64,000 nt of DNA from Inonotus obliquus (GCA_032164295.1 JAJHTX010000009.1:1-64000); one strand, 5' to 3'. Positions 30,150 to 42,870 are shown, counted from the first letter of the stretch. The notes: a model not told the origin generated them from the sequence alone. Translations and numbers: made by a program.

Positions 30150-33100
30150 TAAATGTTATTAATGCAGGTTTATTGTTTATTCTCTTTTTATGAAAGAAAA
30201 CAGCGTAATCGTAGTATGATCTTCTTAATCCTAATTTTTCTAATATTTCTTGTATTTTCTTATACCATCGTCTTCCTGCTTGTTTCAATCCGTATAGTGC
30301 TTTCTTTAGTTGTAATACTTGTCCTGGGTTAATATCACCTAGTAAGTTTCCAGGTGGTGGTTTCATATATATTTCTTCGTTTGGATTTAATTCTCCGTAT
30401 AGGTATGCAGATTTTACGTCAATTTGATGTATCTCGTAGTCGTTTGTTGCTGCCCAGCTTAGTAATAATCGTGCCGTTGATAATCTTGTTACTGGTGCAA
30501 ATAAATCGTCTGAATAAAAATCTATTCCGTCTTTTTGACTGAATCCTTGTGCTACTAATCGTGCTTTGTATTTGTCTATTGATCCGTCTGATAAGTACTT
30601 TATTGCGTAAACAAATCTGCATCCAACAATGTTTTGTATATTTCGTGGTGGATAAGCGTATTCCCATGTATTATGTTTTATTAATGATTGTATTTCTTTA
30701 TTCATTGCCTCGATCCATTTATTTTTATCTGGACTTTTTATTGCTTCTTGATATGTTTGTGGTACATCGTTGTAATTATTTGTAAAAGCAAATTCTGTTA
30801 AATGTATTGATATGTCTTCGTCTTTTGTAAAGTTTATTCCTAATGATCGTTTCGTAGGTTTTCGTTCTCATTCTGATCTTCTAATTATATTTTCTTCGTT
30901 GTCTTTTTGTTCTTTATTTTGTTGATTTGTTTTTGTGCTGCTCGTATTTTTCTCCCCTTCAATTTGAGATTCTTTGAAATCGATAAATTGGATATTTCGT
31001 TCCGTAGTTATTCTTCCATTATGATATGTTAATATTCCATCTTTAGTTTCCTCGTCGTAACCCATAAATATTCCTTCAATTCCTTTATTTTGTAATTTAT
31101 TCGTATTTTCTTTTCGTATTATTATTTTCCTTCCTATTTCATATAAGTTATCTATTTTGAAGTTTTCATTGTATCGTTTAAAGAAAGGTGTTTTATATTC
31201 TATTGCTACTCTTGGTGTTCTGTTGTGAATGAATACTGCGTGTTGGGCTACGTATGCCCATAAATGTTTTGGTATTTGTTTTGCAGTTATCATTGCTCTC
31301 GTATGATTTAGTATTGTTTGATGTAATCTTTCTGTGACACCATTTTGTTGTGGCGTATCATGTACTGTTAATCTTCGTATTGTTCCTTGTGATTCTAAGT
31401 AATTTGTAAAATCTTTTGATAGAAATACTGTATCATTGTCACTTTGTAATACTTTTATTTTTATTCCGTATTGCGTGAATAATTTTGTAGTAAAAGTTAC
31501 GTATTTTATATAGCCGTCTGATTTGTGTTTTAGCATTATCATTTCTGCCCATCGTGTGGCATCGTCTACTATTGTTAATAAATATTCAATGTTTCCGTAT
31601 CCTTTTACTGGTGCAGGTCCCCATATATCCATATGTAATATATCTCCATATTTCTCAGATAGTGAACTTTGTCTTATTTTTGGTATTATTGATCTTTTTA
31701 TATTCGCCTTTAAACAATCTTCGCATTGTTTTTCTTTATTGTCAATAACACGTGTGTTGATAATATCTGGTGAGTCATGTAATACTTTTCTTATGTAATC
31801 GTAGCTTACATGTCCGAGTTTTTTATGTAATTCTTCTAACGTGATTGAATTTATTTGTTGTTTCTCAGGAGTTCTAATAATTTGCATTCGTATCAGATAT
31901 AAGTTTGTTTGATTTTTCTTAATTTTTCCGCAGTATCGATTTTTTGAATCATAAATAGTACAGTGTTCATTTTCAAAGATACATATATATCCACATTTAC
32001 ATAATTGAGATTGAGAGACTAGCGTAAAAGTTAATCGTGGGTGATAGTAAACATTTTGAAGTCGTATAATGCTTACTGTTTTCGTGTTTTCATTTTTTAG
32101 TATTGGAATAAATAAGTCTCCAGTCGTATTCGTAAATAATAAGGATCCGTTCGCTGTTGATATTACTATAGGAACTGCGTTTTCGTTAATATTTTGCATT
32201 AAGAATAAATGTGGTGATGAGTGAATTGATGCTCCTGAGTCAAGTATAGTGTAAACTTTACTTACGTCAATGTTGTTTTCCAATTCCTTATAATGTTCGT
32301 CAATAAAACTACTGAAATCATATTCCTTCATCGCAATGTCAACTTCTTCAACTGAGGCAACGTTAACCTCTTCAATACGAGCAGTAGATGTCGAAGGAAT
32401 CGGTTGTTTCTGTTTCTTGTTTTCGTTTTGTTGATTTACAAAATTAATAACTTCTTGAGGCGAGTTAAACGTCAACTTTCTGCTTTCGATTCGTTTTGTG
32501 CGTGCATTCTTTGTAGCGTCGGTTGGGGGGAATCGGCAGTCCTTCGAGTAGTGACCGAACCTGTTGCAATTAAAGCACTTGACCTTTGTCATGTCTTTTT
32601 GCTGTGCAGCATTTGAGTGATTGTGGTTGTGATAGGGAGTATGACGCGGATTAAAGTTCGATCCTTTGTAGCCTCGTCCGCGTCCTCATTCGTAAGGGGT
32701 TCCTCTGCCTCTGTTAACGTATCCTCGGCCTCGTCTGGGAGAGGGGTGATAAGGCTTGTATTGCGACTTCCAGGATGCGAAAGCCGCTCGTAGTTGCACA
32801 ATGAGTGTTTCAGGTGATAATGTTTTGTGTTGCGCGGGGTTTTGAGCTATTGTATCATTAAAGTACTTGATTTGGTCTTCAAGCATAAGTGCAATTCGTT
32901 TGTAAGGCGGTGGCGTTGCGAGGTTAATAGCGCTGATGTATGTTTTATCATCCGGTTGATGACCATGTGCGCAGAGTTGAGCGTAACTTTCTTGAACTTT
33001 ATCGAGTGTTTTGTCAAATTCCATAACGTGTCCTCGTATCGTAAATAGTTTCAAGATGTCAGCAGAGTCTGTAACCGTCATTTGAATGTCGTATCTTTCA

Positions 33101-33609
33101 GCTAAAGCTGTCCAAATAGTCTTGACCATCTGCTTCGTCAGCAAGTTTCCGAGTAAATGATTTGGAATTGAACTTATTATGGCATGATAAATACACATAT
33201 TCATTCGATATTCGTCAGCGTCGTTTGGATTTGGTTCGTACTTCAGATGATCGGTTAAGCCTAGGGCTGCAAGCCCAGACATAATCCTAAATTTCCACAT
33301 TTGGTAGTTTGCAATGCCCGACAACTTTTCGAGTTTATCGAAAGTGCAGTTAACATCGCTATTGTCTATGTTCGTAACAACAAAGACTGGCGTATACGTT
33401 GCCATTAGGTTCGTTGGAAGAATGGGTAGAGGAGTAGGTGCGTTAGATGAAGATGATGATGCGTTAGAGGGAGATGGTGGCGGTGGTTGAGGAGTAGCAG
33501 GTACAATGACTTGAGTCGTCGGTGGAGTAGGGTTAACGGCAGCAGATGCTTGAGAGCATGTTACAGGGGCGTTCGACGTTGAGCCAGTAGACATAAAGAT
33601 GTTGAGCAT
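30150..33609 (-). pseudogene. Ty1/copia gag-pol polyprotein, two stops and a truncated RT
   Basis: One continuous minus-strand frame from ATG 33609. Gag has a UBN2-like core (LSGIANYQMWKFRIMSGL...). Then come a zinc knuckle CFNCNRFGHYSKDC, protease ILDSGASIHS, an integrase with an HHCC region (LHKKLGHVSYDYI, CEDCLK), the core LHMDIWGP, LQSDNDTVF and PQQNGVTERLH, and reverse transcriptase (KARLVAQGFSQKDGIDFY, DVKSAYLYGEL, LKKALYGLKQAGRRWY). The frame is broken by TGA at 32686-32688 and 30868-30870. The element ends at unit X3 before the YVDD box, so RT and RNase H are incomplete. The 3' LTR is missing. Confidence 0.92.
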
Positions 33610-33911
33610 AGATCGAGGGTGCGTGCAGTGTCAAGCAAGGCTCATAACCTTTTAGACACAGTGAATCCTCAGAGAGAATGAGATGAACTCAGACAGGAGG
33701 CGTAGAACGTTCACAAAATCGTTATATTCTATGCCTGCCAGAGGCCGTTCTTATATACTAAAGTACAAGATAATTTAAGCTCCGTTTGAATCCAATTATA
33801 CACATTCTATTGTGATCACATGTGATTCGTTCTTATTGTCTTTCGTCGTTATTGTTCTCGTCCTATTGTTCTCGTTCTATTGTTCTGTACTAGGTAGTCA
33901 TTATCTTAAGA
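33610..33911 (-). mobile_element. 5' LTR and leader of the copia element
   Basis: Inverted duplicate of 28162-28463. The primer site GGTTATGAGCC lies at 33649-33639 (minus). Homology with the left copy begins at TCTTAAGATAATGACTACC (33911), so the LTR is about 260 bp. No second LTR in the same orientation is found. Confidence 0.7.
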
Positions 33912-34068
33912 ATCACGACACATCGGTGTTATTTTCATGCAGTTCTAGGGTGGTACAAGCACTTGTCGTAGATCACGAACTTTAGAGATATATCCTTAAT
34001 TATCCGTTTCATTCGTTGAGTGATCGTCGTCCACCAGCAGAAAGGAATTACATAATGGTGCTAGTGTA

Positions 34069-34726
34069 CAGTCAAAGACGCGTCCTTTAAACAGGACTGT
34101 TCCTTTGAACACCTAGGCTTTTCTCACCCAATTCTTAGTTTCTCACCTTGAAAAAATAGCAGGATGTCAGAAATGACTGTGCTGGTACATGTGTAAATTC
34201 TTAGAAAAATTGAGCAAAATGTCGAGTCTAGAAAAAACATTTACTGTCGAAATTTGGTGTAATTCCTAGAGCTGGATCTAAACCGGGTCATCCTGCAGAT
34301 GCTCTGGGTCTCTACTCGGAACATTTAGTATATATTCTTAAATCATGCTACTTTGGCTATGTATGTGCCAAGTTTCGTGATGAAATGATTCTTCAATCGA
34401 TTAATAACACATAAAACTCGCAAAGTGTGACTGGAAAAATGATCGACATATTGCCATAATTAGATCTCTTGGCAAATCATTTGTAACCAAGTGTAATCGT
34501 GACATTACGTCACAAGGTGTTCAAAGGAGTGAGTCTTGTGACATTTTCCTCACTTTCTTCACGGACCCATATCTATTTTTCCACAGCGTTTTCTGCCCCG
34601 AAAAAAATTCAGCAAGTAGCTTTCGTAGTAATCTCCAAGATTGTGTGTTTAAATTTGAGAAAACTGGCGTGTGGCGTTCTCTGGGCCCAATTTCAATTGG
34701 GTGTTCAAAGGACGCGTCTTTGACTG
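34069..34726. mobile_element. MITE 2, Tc1/mariner type
   Basis: 658 bp with inverted ends CAGTCAAAGACGCGTCCTTT, perfect over 20 bases and nearly so for several more, flanked by TA (34067-34068 and 34727-34728). CAGT starts are classic Tc1/mariner. Diverged relative of MITE 1, on the other side of the copia block. Non-coding. Confidence 0.88.
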
Positions 34727-34843
34727 TAATTACGGCATCTAAATATCTGCAGCGACGGAATAAATTGTGTGAAACAAGCGCCAGATCAAGTTTATGAAAT
34801 GTGCGAGCGTAACCATGGTTCTAATTCTCTATAGCCATGGGGG

Positions 34844-36742
34844 TCAGCTCGGATAATGAACGCCAGAATAGGTGATACCAGCTTGTCCTTTCCCTTTGTC
34901 TTCATTTCGTTTCATAGCCAAGCTGGCACCAGCACCGGGAGGCAAAACACCGACACCCTTTCCTATATCTCCCAAATCCGTACTGACATCTTCCACGTCT
35001 GTTGAAGCATTGAAACGTGCATCTGACTGCATCTTGGTATGATCTGTAGCATGAGAACGAAGCCCTGATAAAGCTTCGCTTGCGACCAGAAGCCGACGAA
35101 TCATCTGGCCCTGACCGTCCAAAGCACTCTGCAAGTCTAAAATCTTGCGTGAGAGTTCTGCGTAACTCACTTCGTCCTGAAATGAGTTCTGAGGCGCGTA
35201 AGGAACATCTAACAATAACTGTTTGTTTGCTTACCAGATTCGTAGTGAATTGATCTGACTCTCGTGTGTCCGTCCGGGCACTGTCGCGCGCATGCGCATC
35301 CCAAATGGCGCTAAATTCACGACCCAGGACGAATGATGGGAGAGCGATAAGTAGGAGGCCAAACACCAGCAACGGAACGGTCAAGAGTCGTCCGAGGAAC
35401 GAGCGTGGGGTAAGGTCGCCATACCCCACTGTCGTGATGGCTGTAGGAATGAGAATTACGAGAGGTCAGAGGTAAGTATCCAAGAAAGTTCCAAGCGTAT
35501 GGGCGAACATACTAACGAGGACAAACCTAGCAAGGGAGAATGAATCAGAAATATGTATATAAAGGGAGAAGATCTTCACCATCCAACAGCAGGGATAGAC
35601 TTCGTCAGTCAATAAATACGACCAGGGGATTGACAGATAATGACATGCCTAGCCTCAGCAAAACGTAGGGATGGCATGAACAAGATACAAGACGCACGGA
35701 AAATTGACTTGGCTCTCCATCAACATCGATGAACGTCTGCAAAATGGGATCCCACGTTCCCCTTTCTTGACTGACCTCAGCTCAAAGCCATGTGCAACCA
35801 AGCAGGATATTCTTACCGATGAAATATCTTGAATGTGAAGGGTGAATCAGCTGCGCAAAGACCAAGGAGGCGAAAACTCACAGTATTGTGCTGAAAATAA
35901 CAAGAAACATCATGAGAAAAAAACCCAGCGCTAGTAATGCGTGCTGAGAGTGCCGGACGGAGAGATACATCACCTCAATGGTCCTTTGCATCCGATATCA
36001 GCGGGCATGACTTTGCGAATGAAGTGAGAAACAGTCTCTACGCACAGGGTAATGGTATTATTGGTTCGGAATGCTCGAAAGACGCGGAGGAGACGAAAGG
36101 TGCGAAGGATGGAGAAACGAAACATGACTGAGGTATCTACCCCGAGGAAAAGCTCTATATAATATGGTGCGATGGCCAAAAAGTCTACAATGCCAAAAAA
36201 TGCTGCGCGGCGGAGGAAGTCAGTACTGGTAAAGGACGACATCAACAAAGCAACGCACAAAGAGCCCATCGCCAAAACATGCTCCAACTGGCACTCCAAG
36301 AAAGCGCCCGCGCGACATACTCCACTGTGAAAAGCACGACCAGAGAGCTCTCAATACCTGTCGACGATATTGAGTCTTGACCTCTGGATTGCCAGTATAA
36401 TCACCTACCGAACCAGACGCTTGGGCTCGTTGCGCGGAACGTTGGGATGGTCTCGCAGATTGTGACTATGGCACTGAATAAGATGAGAGACGTGGTGAGG
36501 ATATGGACGAGAAACGAAGCCGACGAAGCGGAAGGATATTCGAGTAGTTCTGCAGAGTTTCTCTCGTTTGCGGTGCTCGGACAATCTGATATAACTCTGT
36601 ACTTACCATGTAAAGATCTCTTCCACGGAGGGTGTATTGAGGCAAGGGGTGGCGAAGAGGATGCCGTCGGTGCATCGTAGTATAGACGGCCATCGAGAGA
36701 CTGTAGCTCATGAGCACCTCCGCCAACACCTTCTGGGGTCAT
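34844..36742 (-). CDS. Voltage-gated potassium channel (Kv/Shaker-like)
   Basis: Plasma-membrane K+ channel, six transmembrane segments. About ten exons join in frame: N-terminal cytosolic part from MTPEGVGGG; S1 (FLVHILTTSLILFSAIVTICE); S2 (LVVLFTVEYVARA); S3 (FFGIVDFLAIAPYYIEL); S4 with Arg every third residue (RFSILRTFRLLRVFRAFR); S5 (ALLALGFFLMMFLVIFST); pore with the TTVGYGDL filter; S6 (PLLVFGLLLIALPSFVLGREF); and a short coiled C-terminus (LSRKILDLQSAL) ending HYPS. Introns are 45-70 nt except one longer one before the pore helix. Selectivity filter and S4 charges are intact, so it should be functional. Kv channels are uncommon in fungi but known in Agaricomycetes. Confidence 0.9.
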
Positions 36743-39168
36743 CGCAGTTGAAGGAGAGAAGAGAAGAACCCAAGAAACAGTCGAAGCATATTAGGTAACA
36801 GAAACTTATTACGCTATAGCTTGAGATTTGTCAGGAATGACTAAGGAATACTTCCGCTTCCGCTTCCGAGAGCTTCCCGGCCGGGTTCCCCGTCCTGACT
36901 ACAACCTGTAACCCCGTGAGCTGTTTTGAGACTATTCTGCTTGCCTTGGACGTGCTACTTTCCTTTAGTCACAGATCTGACATCGGGACTCTCCATGACT
37001 CGGCGACTGAATAGATCACTTGTTCTTTGAAAATAGAGGTGTAGGCATTAATGTCTTCGAGTAACTCCGATCACCTCTTGCGCTGTTCTTTGGCCTTCCT
37101 CATCAATCCCGTTAGCCGTAGATTACAAAGTTCTTGAGCTCGAAACTCTCCGGTGGTGTCTACTAGCGGGTGGGGCGGAATTACAGCAGCCACGGGGACC
37201 ACTTACTACATCGTGATCCCAGTCATCCCTACCAACTGGCGTGGAGATTAACCTACCTCTGTCACCATCGTGCAAACCGACTTACCGGTAGCTGATAAAT
37301 TAAACGAGATATGCGCTTGATCTATGTCTGCTGATTCCGGTCTGCTACACTTGCCGTTTCTCTTATGAGGGTCACTTGGCCTGTAGTCGCTGTATCAAGT
37401 CGCAGGTTTCTCAACCATGCTTCACCTTCCGGTAGCAGATGTGGGCGCACAACTACCCAACACTTCGGTTGGCTATTTGCTCGAAATCCTTGGACTATTC
37501 TATAACATTTACTAAATCACATAACAAGCCTGGAGAGGCTCCTAAGGATGTTCAGATGGCAAGGTTTATTTCGCGCGGGTGCGTGGGCTGGCTTCAGTTC
37601 TCAACTCTATTGAACCGTGGACAACACATTGTTCGCACTTAAGCAAATTCTCGTAACGGCTCTACAGCGCAGGAGAGTGCCTTCCTTGGGTACCTCCTAC
37701 TCATAAATGTGGCATCTTAACCATTAAGGCACTCCATCGTCGTCGAAACGGGTTACTATCTAGGCCTAATGCGGATTGCTCCAAAGTTGTTGTTTCATCA
37801 CGCATATAGTATAAGCGCTGAATTATATATATTATGGAAATAAACTTGCGGCACCCGCACTATTCATCGCGGTGTTTATCCATATGCATGGAACGGCGAG
37901 ACCAATGCCACAAGGATCTCATAAGGACCCCTTAAGGATCTATTAAACTTGGTTGCCGCAGTCTGAGACAGGACATGGAAGAATGAACAATGAGAATCGG
38001 CAACTGAGGCGATTATATATGCCTCAGGACGTGTGACGGGTCTGCTCGTGTCAAGAAGCAGCAATGTTTGCCTCAAAACGCGGCCGTCATCTTATGTATT
38101 TACTAATTGAAGAACATCACTGATACAAAGCTGAGGCTGCGTTGTTTGAAGCGACATCGCTGCTGCCTTGCGGAAAGCTGACACAGAGCTAGAGGTGCTC
38201 ATCCTACTGACGATGCTCGGCTCCATTAATATTGACACAGGGACAAGACATATACGATTCATGAGCCCATCTGCACCACACTTAGTCTATTCATGATTTG
38301 TCCCATTCACGAACGTTGAACAATGTTTGACCGCTCAATAAGTCTGAAATTGCTCTACCCTGAAAACAGAAGTAGGCAATATAATGTGTATCGCAGGCTG
38401 TTGAGCGGCATCATTCAGACGTTCGATGAATAGAACGAACCAGAGGCATAGGATTCACCGTAACGATGTAGGAGGACTCCTGAGGGAGAACAGCTTCCTA
38501 CTGAGGAGGGGATACTATGAGGGAGTTTCTACAAACATTATTATCGCAGCTTGAATTGTCAACTTATATAGCAGATCCCGAGACCGTGTTCGCAGTCCGA
38601 CGAAACGCGTCTCAGGTTAGAAACTTCCAGCGCTTAGTGGGCGATAAGATCGAAGCTGAGGTGCGCGAATAACTAAACGTAACCTTACTCTTAACGGGAG
38701 ACGGAGAGGTTAAGAGAATCACCTGTATGATCATGTGGTGTTGTGGAATCAAGTGCCCCCGTGCCGAAGCTCGATGTCGCGAAAAACACAAGGTCGGAGT
38801 GAAATGACTGATATACCATATGTACTTCACCATAATTTGACATAGGTAGATAAACTTACTCTGTGGTCAGTCATTTTTGCTTCCGTATGCCGCTGCTGCG
38901 CTCACCTGAGGGGGATCAAAGGGTAACGTCACTTCTTCTGATGAAGAGCTTGACGCCAACTAGGTTTCGGCATGATGCGACCGTCCTAAAAAAATGGCAC
39001 GTTCCTAACCATGTAGTTGAGTTAATGCTAGGTTTAGTGACTTTCAAGTGAATCTCGTGAGCAACAAGCCAATCGGAGAAGTATGATCAATAATCTAGGG
39101 GAACCACAACATTTCGAAATATTAATAGGGGCACTATACTTGGCACGCCGAGTGAATCCAGTTAGATT
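36743..39168. other. Gene-poor 2.4-kb stretch
   Basis: Between the K+ channel start and the 3' end of the epimerase gene. Only short ORFs without motifs on either strand. An inverted repeat (GAGTGCCTT.../AAGGCACTC, about 37675-37735) encloses a tRNA-like but degenerate sequence. No transposon ends recognised. Confidence 0.5.
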
Positions 39169-40922
39169 CTAATGGAAAATGGAGAAGTGGTATGTGGTGC
39201 TCCAGAGGAAATCTTTTCCAGGTCCATCTAGTCAGGAATGAAGATATTCGAATGAGCATCTGACGAGGGTTGGAAGGAGAGATAACGCACATATTTGATC
39301 TATACCCCACTCGGGTGTATTTACCGCGTCAATGTATCCTTCTTGCTCTATGGCCACACCCGACCATTTCGTGTAATTCGCTTTGGGGCCGCCATGTGCA
39401 ACTTTTCTCGGAGTATCAAGCCAATAGGAGGTGTAAACCTACCATTTTCGCTTTAAGGTCGTCATTATCCCTAATATACATATTGTATTTTTACCTGTAC
39501 TGCTGGTTGGTTTGTCGTGATATCAACACTAACGTTTTGTTAGAATAGTAGACTGGGTACCCAGGGTAACAGCACCAGACTGACCGAATTCCAGAACGTT
39601 CGCTCCACAGTGAGAGTCCAGGCGAGATACTTTCTTTCTCGTTGTAGATCCAGCAATTATCATATCCTTGGCACCCTGTTGGTTTCGTGAGCATTGGTAA
39701 GCCAGCACACAAAGAGAAGAGTAATCCCACCCGGCCCGCAATACCCTATTGTCTCATCCCAGCGGGCTCCTACTTCTTGCGCGCCTCGGAAATCGTAAGC
39801 AGTTCCGCGCACGTTGATGAAGTCACCTGTTGGAATCGCAATTGAGTCTGTTGCCACAACTTTCGCACTGTCGACGCGGAGTGTATGGTTCAAAATGTCC
39901 TGGCTTCCTTGTTGGAAGGCGTCCAAATTCCTGGATTGGACGATGAGACGAAGCCAACTTAATGGGACCGAAAGCAGGCTGACCAGTAAATATGTTGAGT
40001 TGTCATGATAGGCGTTAGCTCTGTCGCCGAAGCATGCATTATTGTTCTTAGTATTCCACTGCTCTGAACAGAGTGTGTTACCTACAAGAGGCTGAGTATC
40101 GCGATGCGATTAGCAAAGCAATAGATGACTTACGAATACTGTAACGTTTCCTGGGAAACCTTCATCAGCAGCATCGAGATGCCTGTACGTCACACTTGTG
40201 GGTGTTCGTTCCGCAATTGTCCAGTTGCGCCGGTCCCAGCCGTATACTCCGCCGTGTAGCGTGTCCAAGCCTAATAGAATACTATAAGTGAGTTAAGTAG
40301 ACGTAGATGAGATTAGTTTGAGAGTGAATTGAGTACCGCCATGATCATTAGTTGGAATATGAAACACGTTCGACCCGTCAGGCTGGGGATCCTTTGTTAC
40401 TGGGATGGAGAATGTCCCTAAAACAGGCATAAGAGTGAAAAACTACTATGATTCGTCTTTGTGGTACCATTCTTAATCCGATTCGCATATCTTTGCAAGG
40501 AAGTAATTGATGGCTTAGTCTTTCCCGTTCTTCAGGAGTTTCTCTATCTCACCTTCCGACGATTGCATTGAATACGGGGTGCGCCGGATCGGCCAGCAAG
40601 TTGACCTACAATCCGATTTAATCCTCTTCAAGGCTGAACGGTAAAAGGTGTGACCTACCGGATCATCATATCCCAGGATAACATCTCTCACCCCTCCAAA
40701 CTTATCTTTCACCCAAAGCTCTGTCATGGTAGCTCCAAATGATACGAACTTGGCTTTGACAGATCCATCGGGTGCTGTAAGTGTCGTAATATCAAATGGC
40801 TAGTTATACGGGGCTAAAGATATATTCATCACCGACGCCATCTGAAGACTGCCACTCACCCATTCTGCTGCTAGCACAGTCGGCAGATAACAAAACAAGC
40901 TGACCAAGTAAGCTTTGACCAT
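39169..40922 (-). CDS. Aldose 1-epimerase (galactose mutarotase), secreted
   Basis: Interconverts alpha and beta anomers of hexoses. ATG 40922 opens a signal peptide (MVKAYLVSLFCYLPTVLAAEW). Exons then give FGATMTELWV and DVILGYDDP, the region around ANRIKNGTF, FHIPTNDHGG LDTLHGGVYGWDRRNW, HLDAADEGFPGNV, LNHTLRV, IPTGDF and YDFRGAQEVG (catalytic region), GYDNCWIYN, SGVAIEQEGYIDAVN (the catalytic Glu block) and the end TTYHFSIFH with TAG at 39171-39169. At least nine short introns are needed. The order matches the fungal secreted branch of the family. Confidence 0.88.
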
Positions 40923-41501
40923 TGTCTCGTTTCCCTGGGGAGAGTGGGATGAGTCGCAGCTCTCGGTCTAACATGCTGGAGACTTTAAAGTATAATTAAT
41001 TGCCCGAGTAGTTATTTTGAGCGGGAAAATCGTCGCACCCGCCCTCACTAGCCATGAGACATACGGGAAAATATGATCATATATGGTACACTGGCACTGA
41101 TCATTGCCAGTGAGCCATGCGGGGCGCGGGGCATTGAATGAGGTTGCGAAATTCAGTTGACCTTCCTTTTCGCCGAGAATTATGAACATCCGCGAAATCA
41201 GCGAGGTTGTGCTGTTGCGAGTGATCCGCAGGTAGGGAGGCGGGTCAATGTTCAGACGAAATAATCCCACCGCATATATAAGCGCGACTCTGAGTAAGTC
41301 TGGATACTAAAACATGTCATCTATCAATATTCGCCGGGTAGCACACATTTTCTCTACATTGTAATTACTACAGCTTATCAGTTTCCTATAAGTAATAGGT
41401 CCGCAGTACTCACATATTAATGAGCGCTTCTAAATTTGTATACCCGTAACCATTTTGTGCATGACTTTTTGACGTGGAAGGGACGTTGGCATTCATCAAT
41501 G
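40923..41501. other. Intergenic
   Basis: Promoter of the epimerase gene and 3' region of RPAC1. No gene recognised on either strand. Confidence 0.5.
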
Positions 41502-42870
41502 TTATGACTCCATCATCACGGTGTCATCGTCCGAACCAGCCAACTGCCCGTTCTTTGCGTTTGAACTGATTTCAGGCTCGTCACCAGATGCCAAAGCTTC
41601 TGCGGCTCGTTTTAGCACCCCGACACGAGCTCGAAGGACGCGGACAGCGGATGGTAGGAAGTCTTGTGGTGAGTAGGGCCCTTCCGATTCGATATTAACT
41701 GGATGTGATTTATATTGAGTAATAGAGGCGGACAGGGAGAGTAAAGGTGATACACACATAAAAACCAATCGCGAACGCGTCCAAGTTTCACGCAACCATC
41801 GAACTCAGAGTGACGAAAGACCTCACGACTCATGCTTTCTTCCCTGACTCTTTGCGCGTCTATTTCAACTCTTTCCTGCGCTTTTGTGTCATTAGTTCCT
41901 TAAGGTGATAATCAATCACGAGGAAATTTTCCCGTACCAGTACCTTCGTCGATGACTTTGATGACACCGGGAGAAAAACATCCAGCAAACTTGCGGGCTG
42001 ACCCGGGTGGCGGTTGTTTGAGTAACGTGATATGGGGATGGATGCGGTATGAAGCCGTCGCTACGAGCAAAGCGGTTAGGAATCATCGTTCTAAATATAG
42101 CTGAGACCGTACCGACGGGAGACCATTTGGCATGCTCTTTACCGACATTCTTTATCGCGTGGCATTCTATCTCGATTACCTGACCAGGCCTCAACTTTGC
42201 AAGGACAATATTTGGATTGGTTGGGCCTGGTGGCTTCTCCTTGCCACCAAAAACCATAAATTTTATGCAGAATAAAATTCAAAAGAGCACAAGGACATAC
42301 TTTGAGCTGTTCCATGTCAACTTGTTCCCCTTGAGGTTCCCACCTAAGCAACCCAGAAGTAACTAGGTGGTTCTCATAGAGATCATTGGGATCGATACTG
42401 TCCGACGGAGCGCCTGGCTTGTTTACACACTCAACCTCCAGCTTGAAAACAAGAGTGTTGCGATCTGTAGCATCTCCATTATCATCGCGCATTTCAAAGA
42501 GGCCGGGATCAACATTAAGCGGTACTAGTCCAAGCCGATGCGCAAGCACCTCATCATGAACGACACTCGTGTTGTTCCAGACGTACACATGTTCAATGGC
42601 GATGGACGGTACTTCTGCGATGAGAGTGCGACGAATAGCATTGGCTATGGCTGGGTCCACGCCGATAAGATCCAAGTCAATGCTGCGTTGGGAAAGGCGA
42701 GTAATGTTCACTTGTAGGGAACGTCGAAAAGCGGACAGGTCCCAGCTGTTGTTCTCGCCCGGATAGTGTCCGGGGAACTCAGTGCTAGACACATTCGTAA
42801 CGCGCTCAGCGTACACTCCAACCAGGCGGCGCTTGTTTATGTTCGCAGGAACGGAGGAAGTTGGAGGCAT
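41502..42870 (-). CDS. RPC40: RNA polymerase I and III subunit RPAC1 (AC40)
   Basis: Alpha-like assembly subunit shared by Pol I and Pol III. ATG 42870. Exon 1: NITRLSQRSIDLDLIGVDPAIANAIRRTLIAEVPSIAIEHVYV (alpha-motif) and VLAHRLGLVPLNVDP. The next exon begins near 42257: VLAKLRPGQVIEIECHAIKNVGKEHAKWSPVGT, then KFAGCFSPGVIKV. The last exons are SREVFRHSEFDGCVKLGRVRDWF, then FNIESEGPYSPQDFLPSAVRVL, with an acidic C-terminus and TAA at 41502. Four introns of about 40-60 nt keep frame. Length is close to the usual ~340-380. All expected blocks are present. Confidence 0.94.

Noticed and set aside
37660..37740. Possible tRNA gene on the minus strand
   Set aside because: The outer stem (GAGTGCC with GGCACTC) and a D-arm-like AATGGTTAAG are present, but there is no T arm with a B box and the anticodon stem does not pair.
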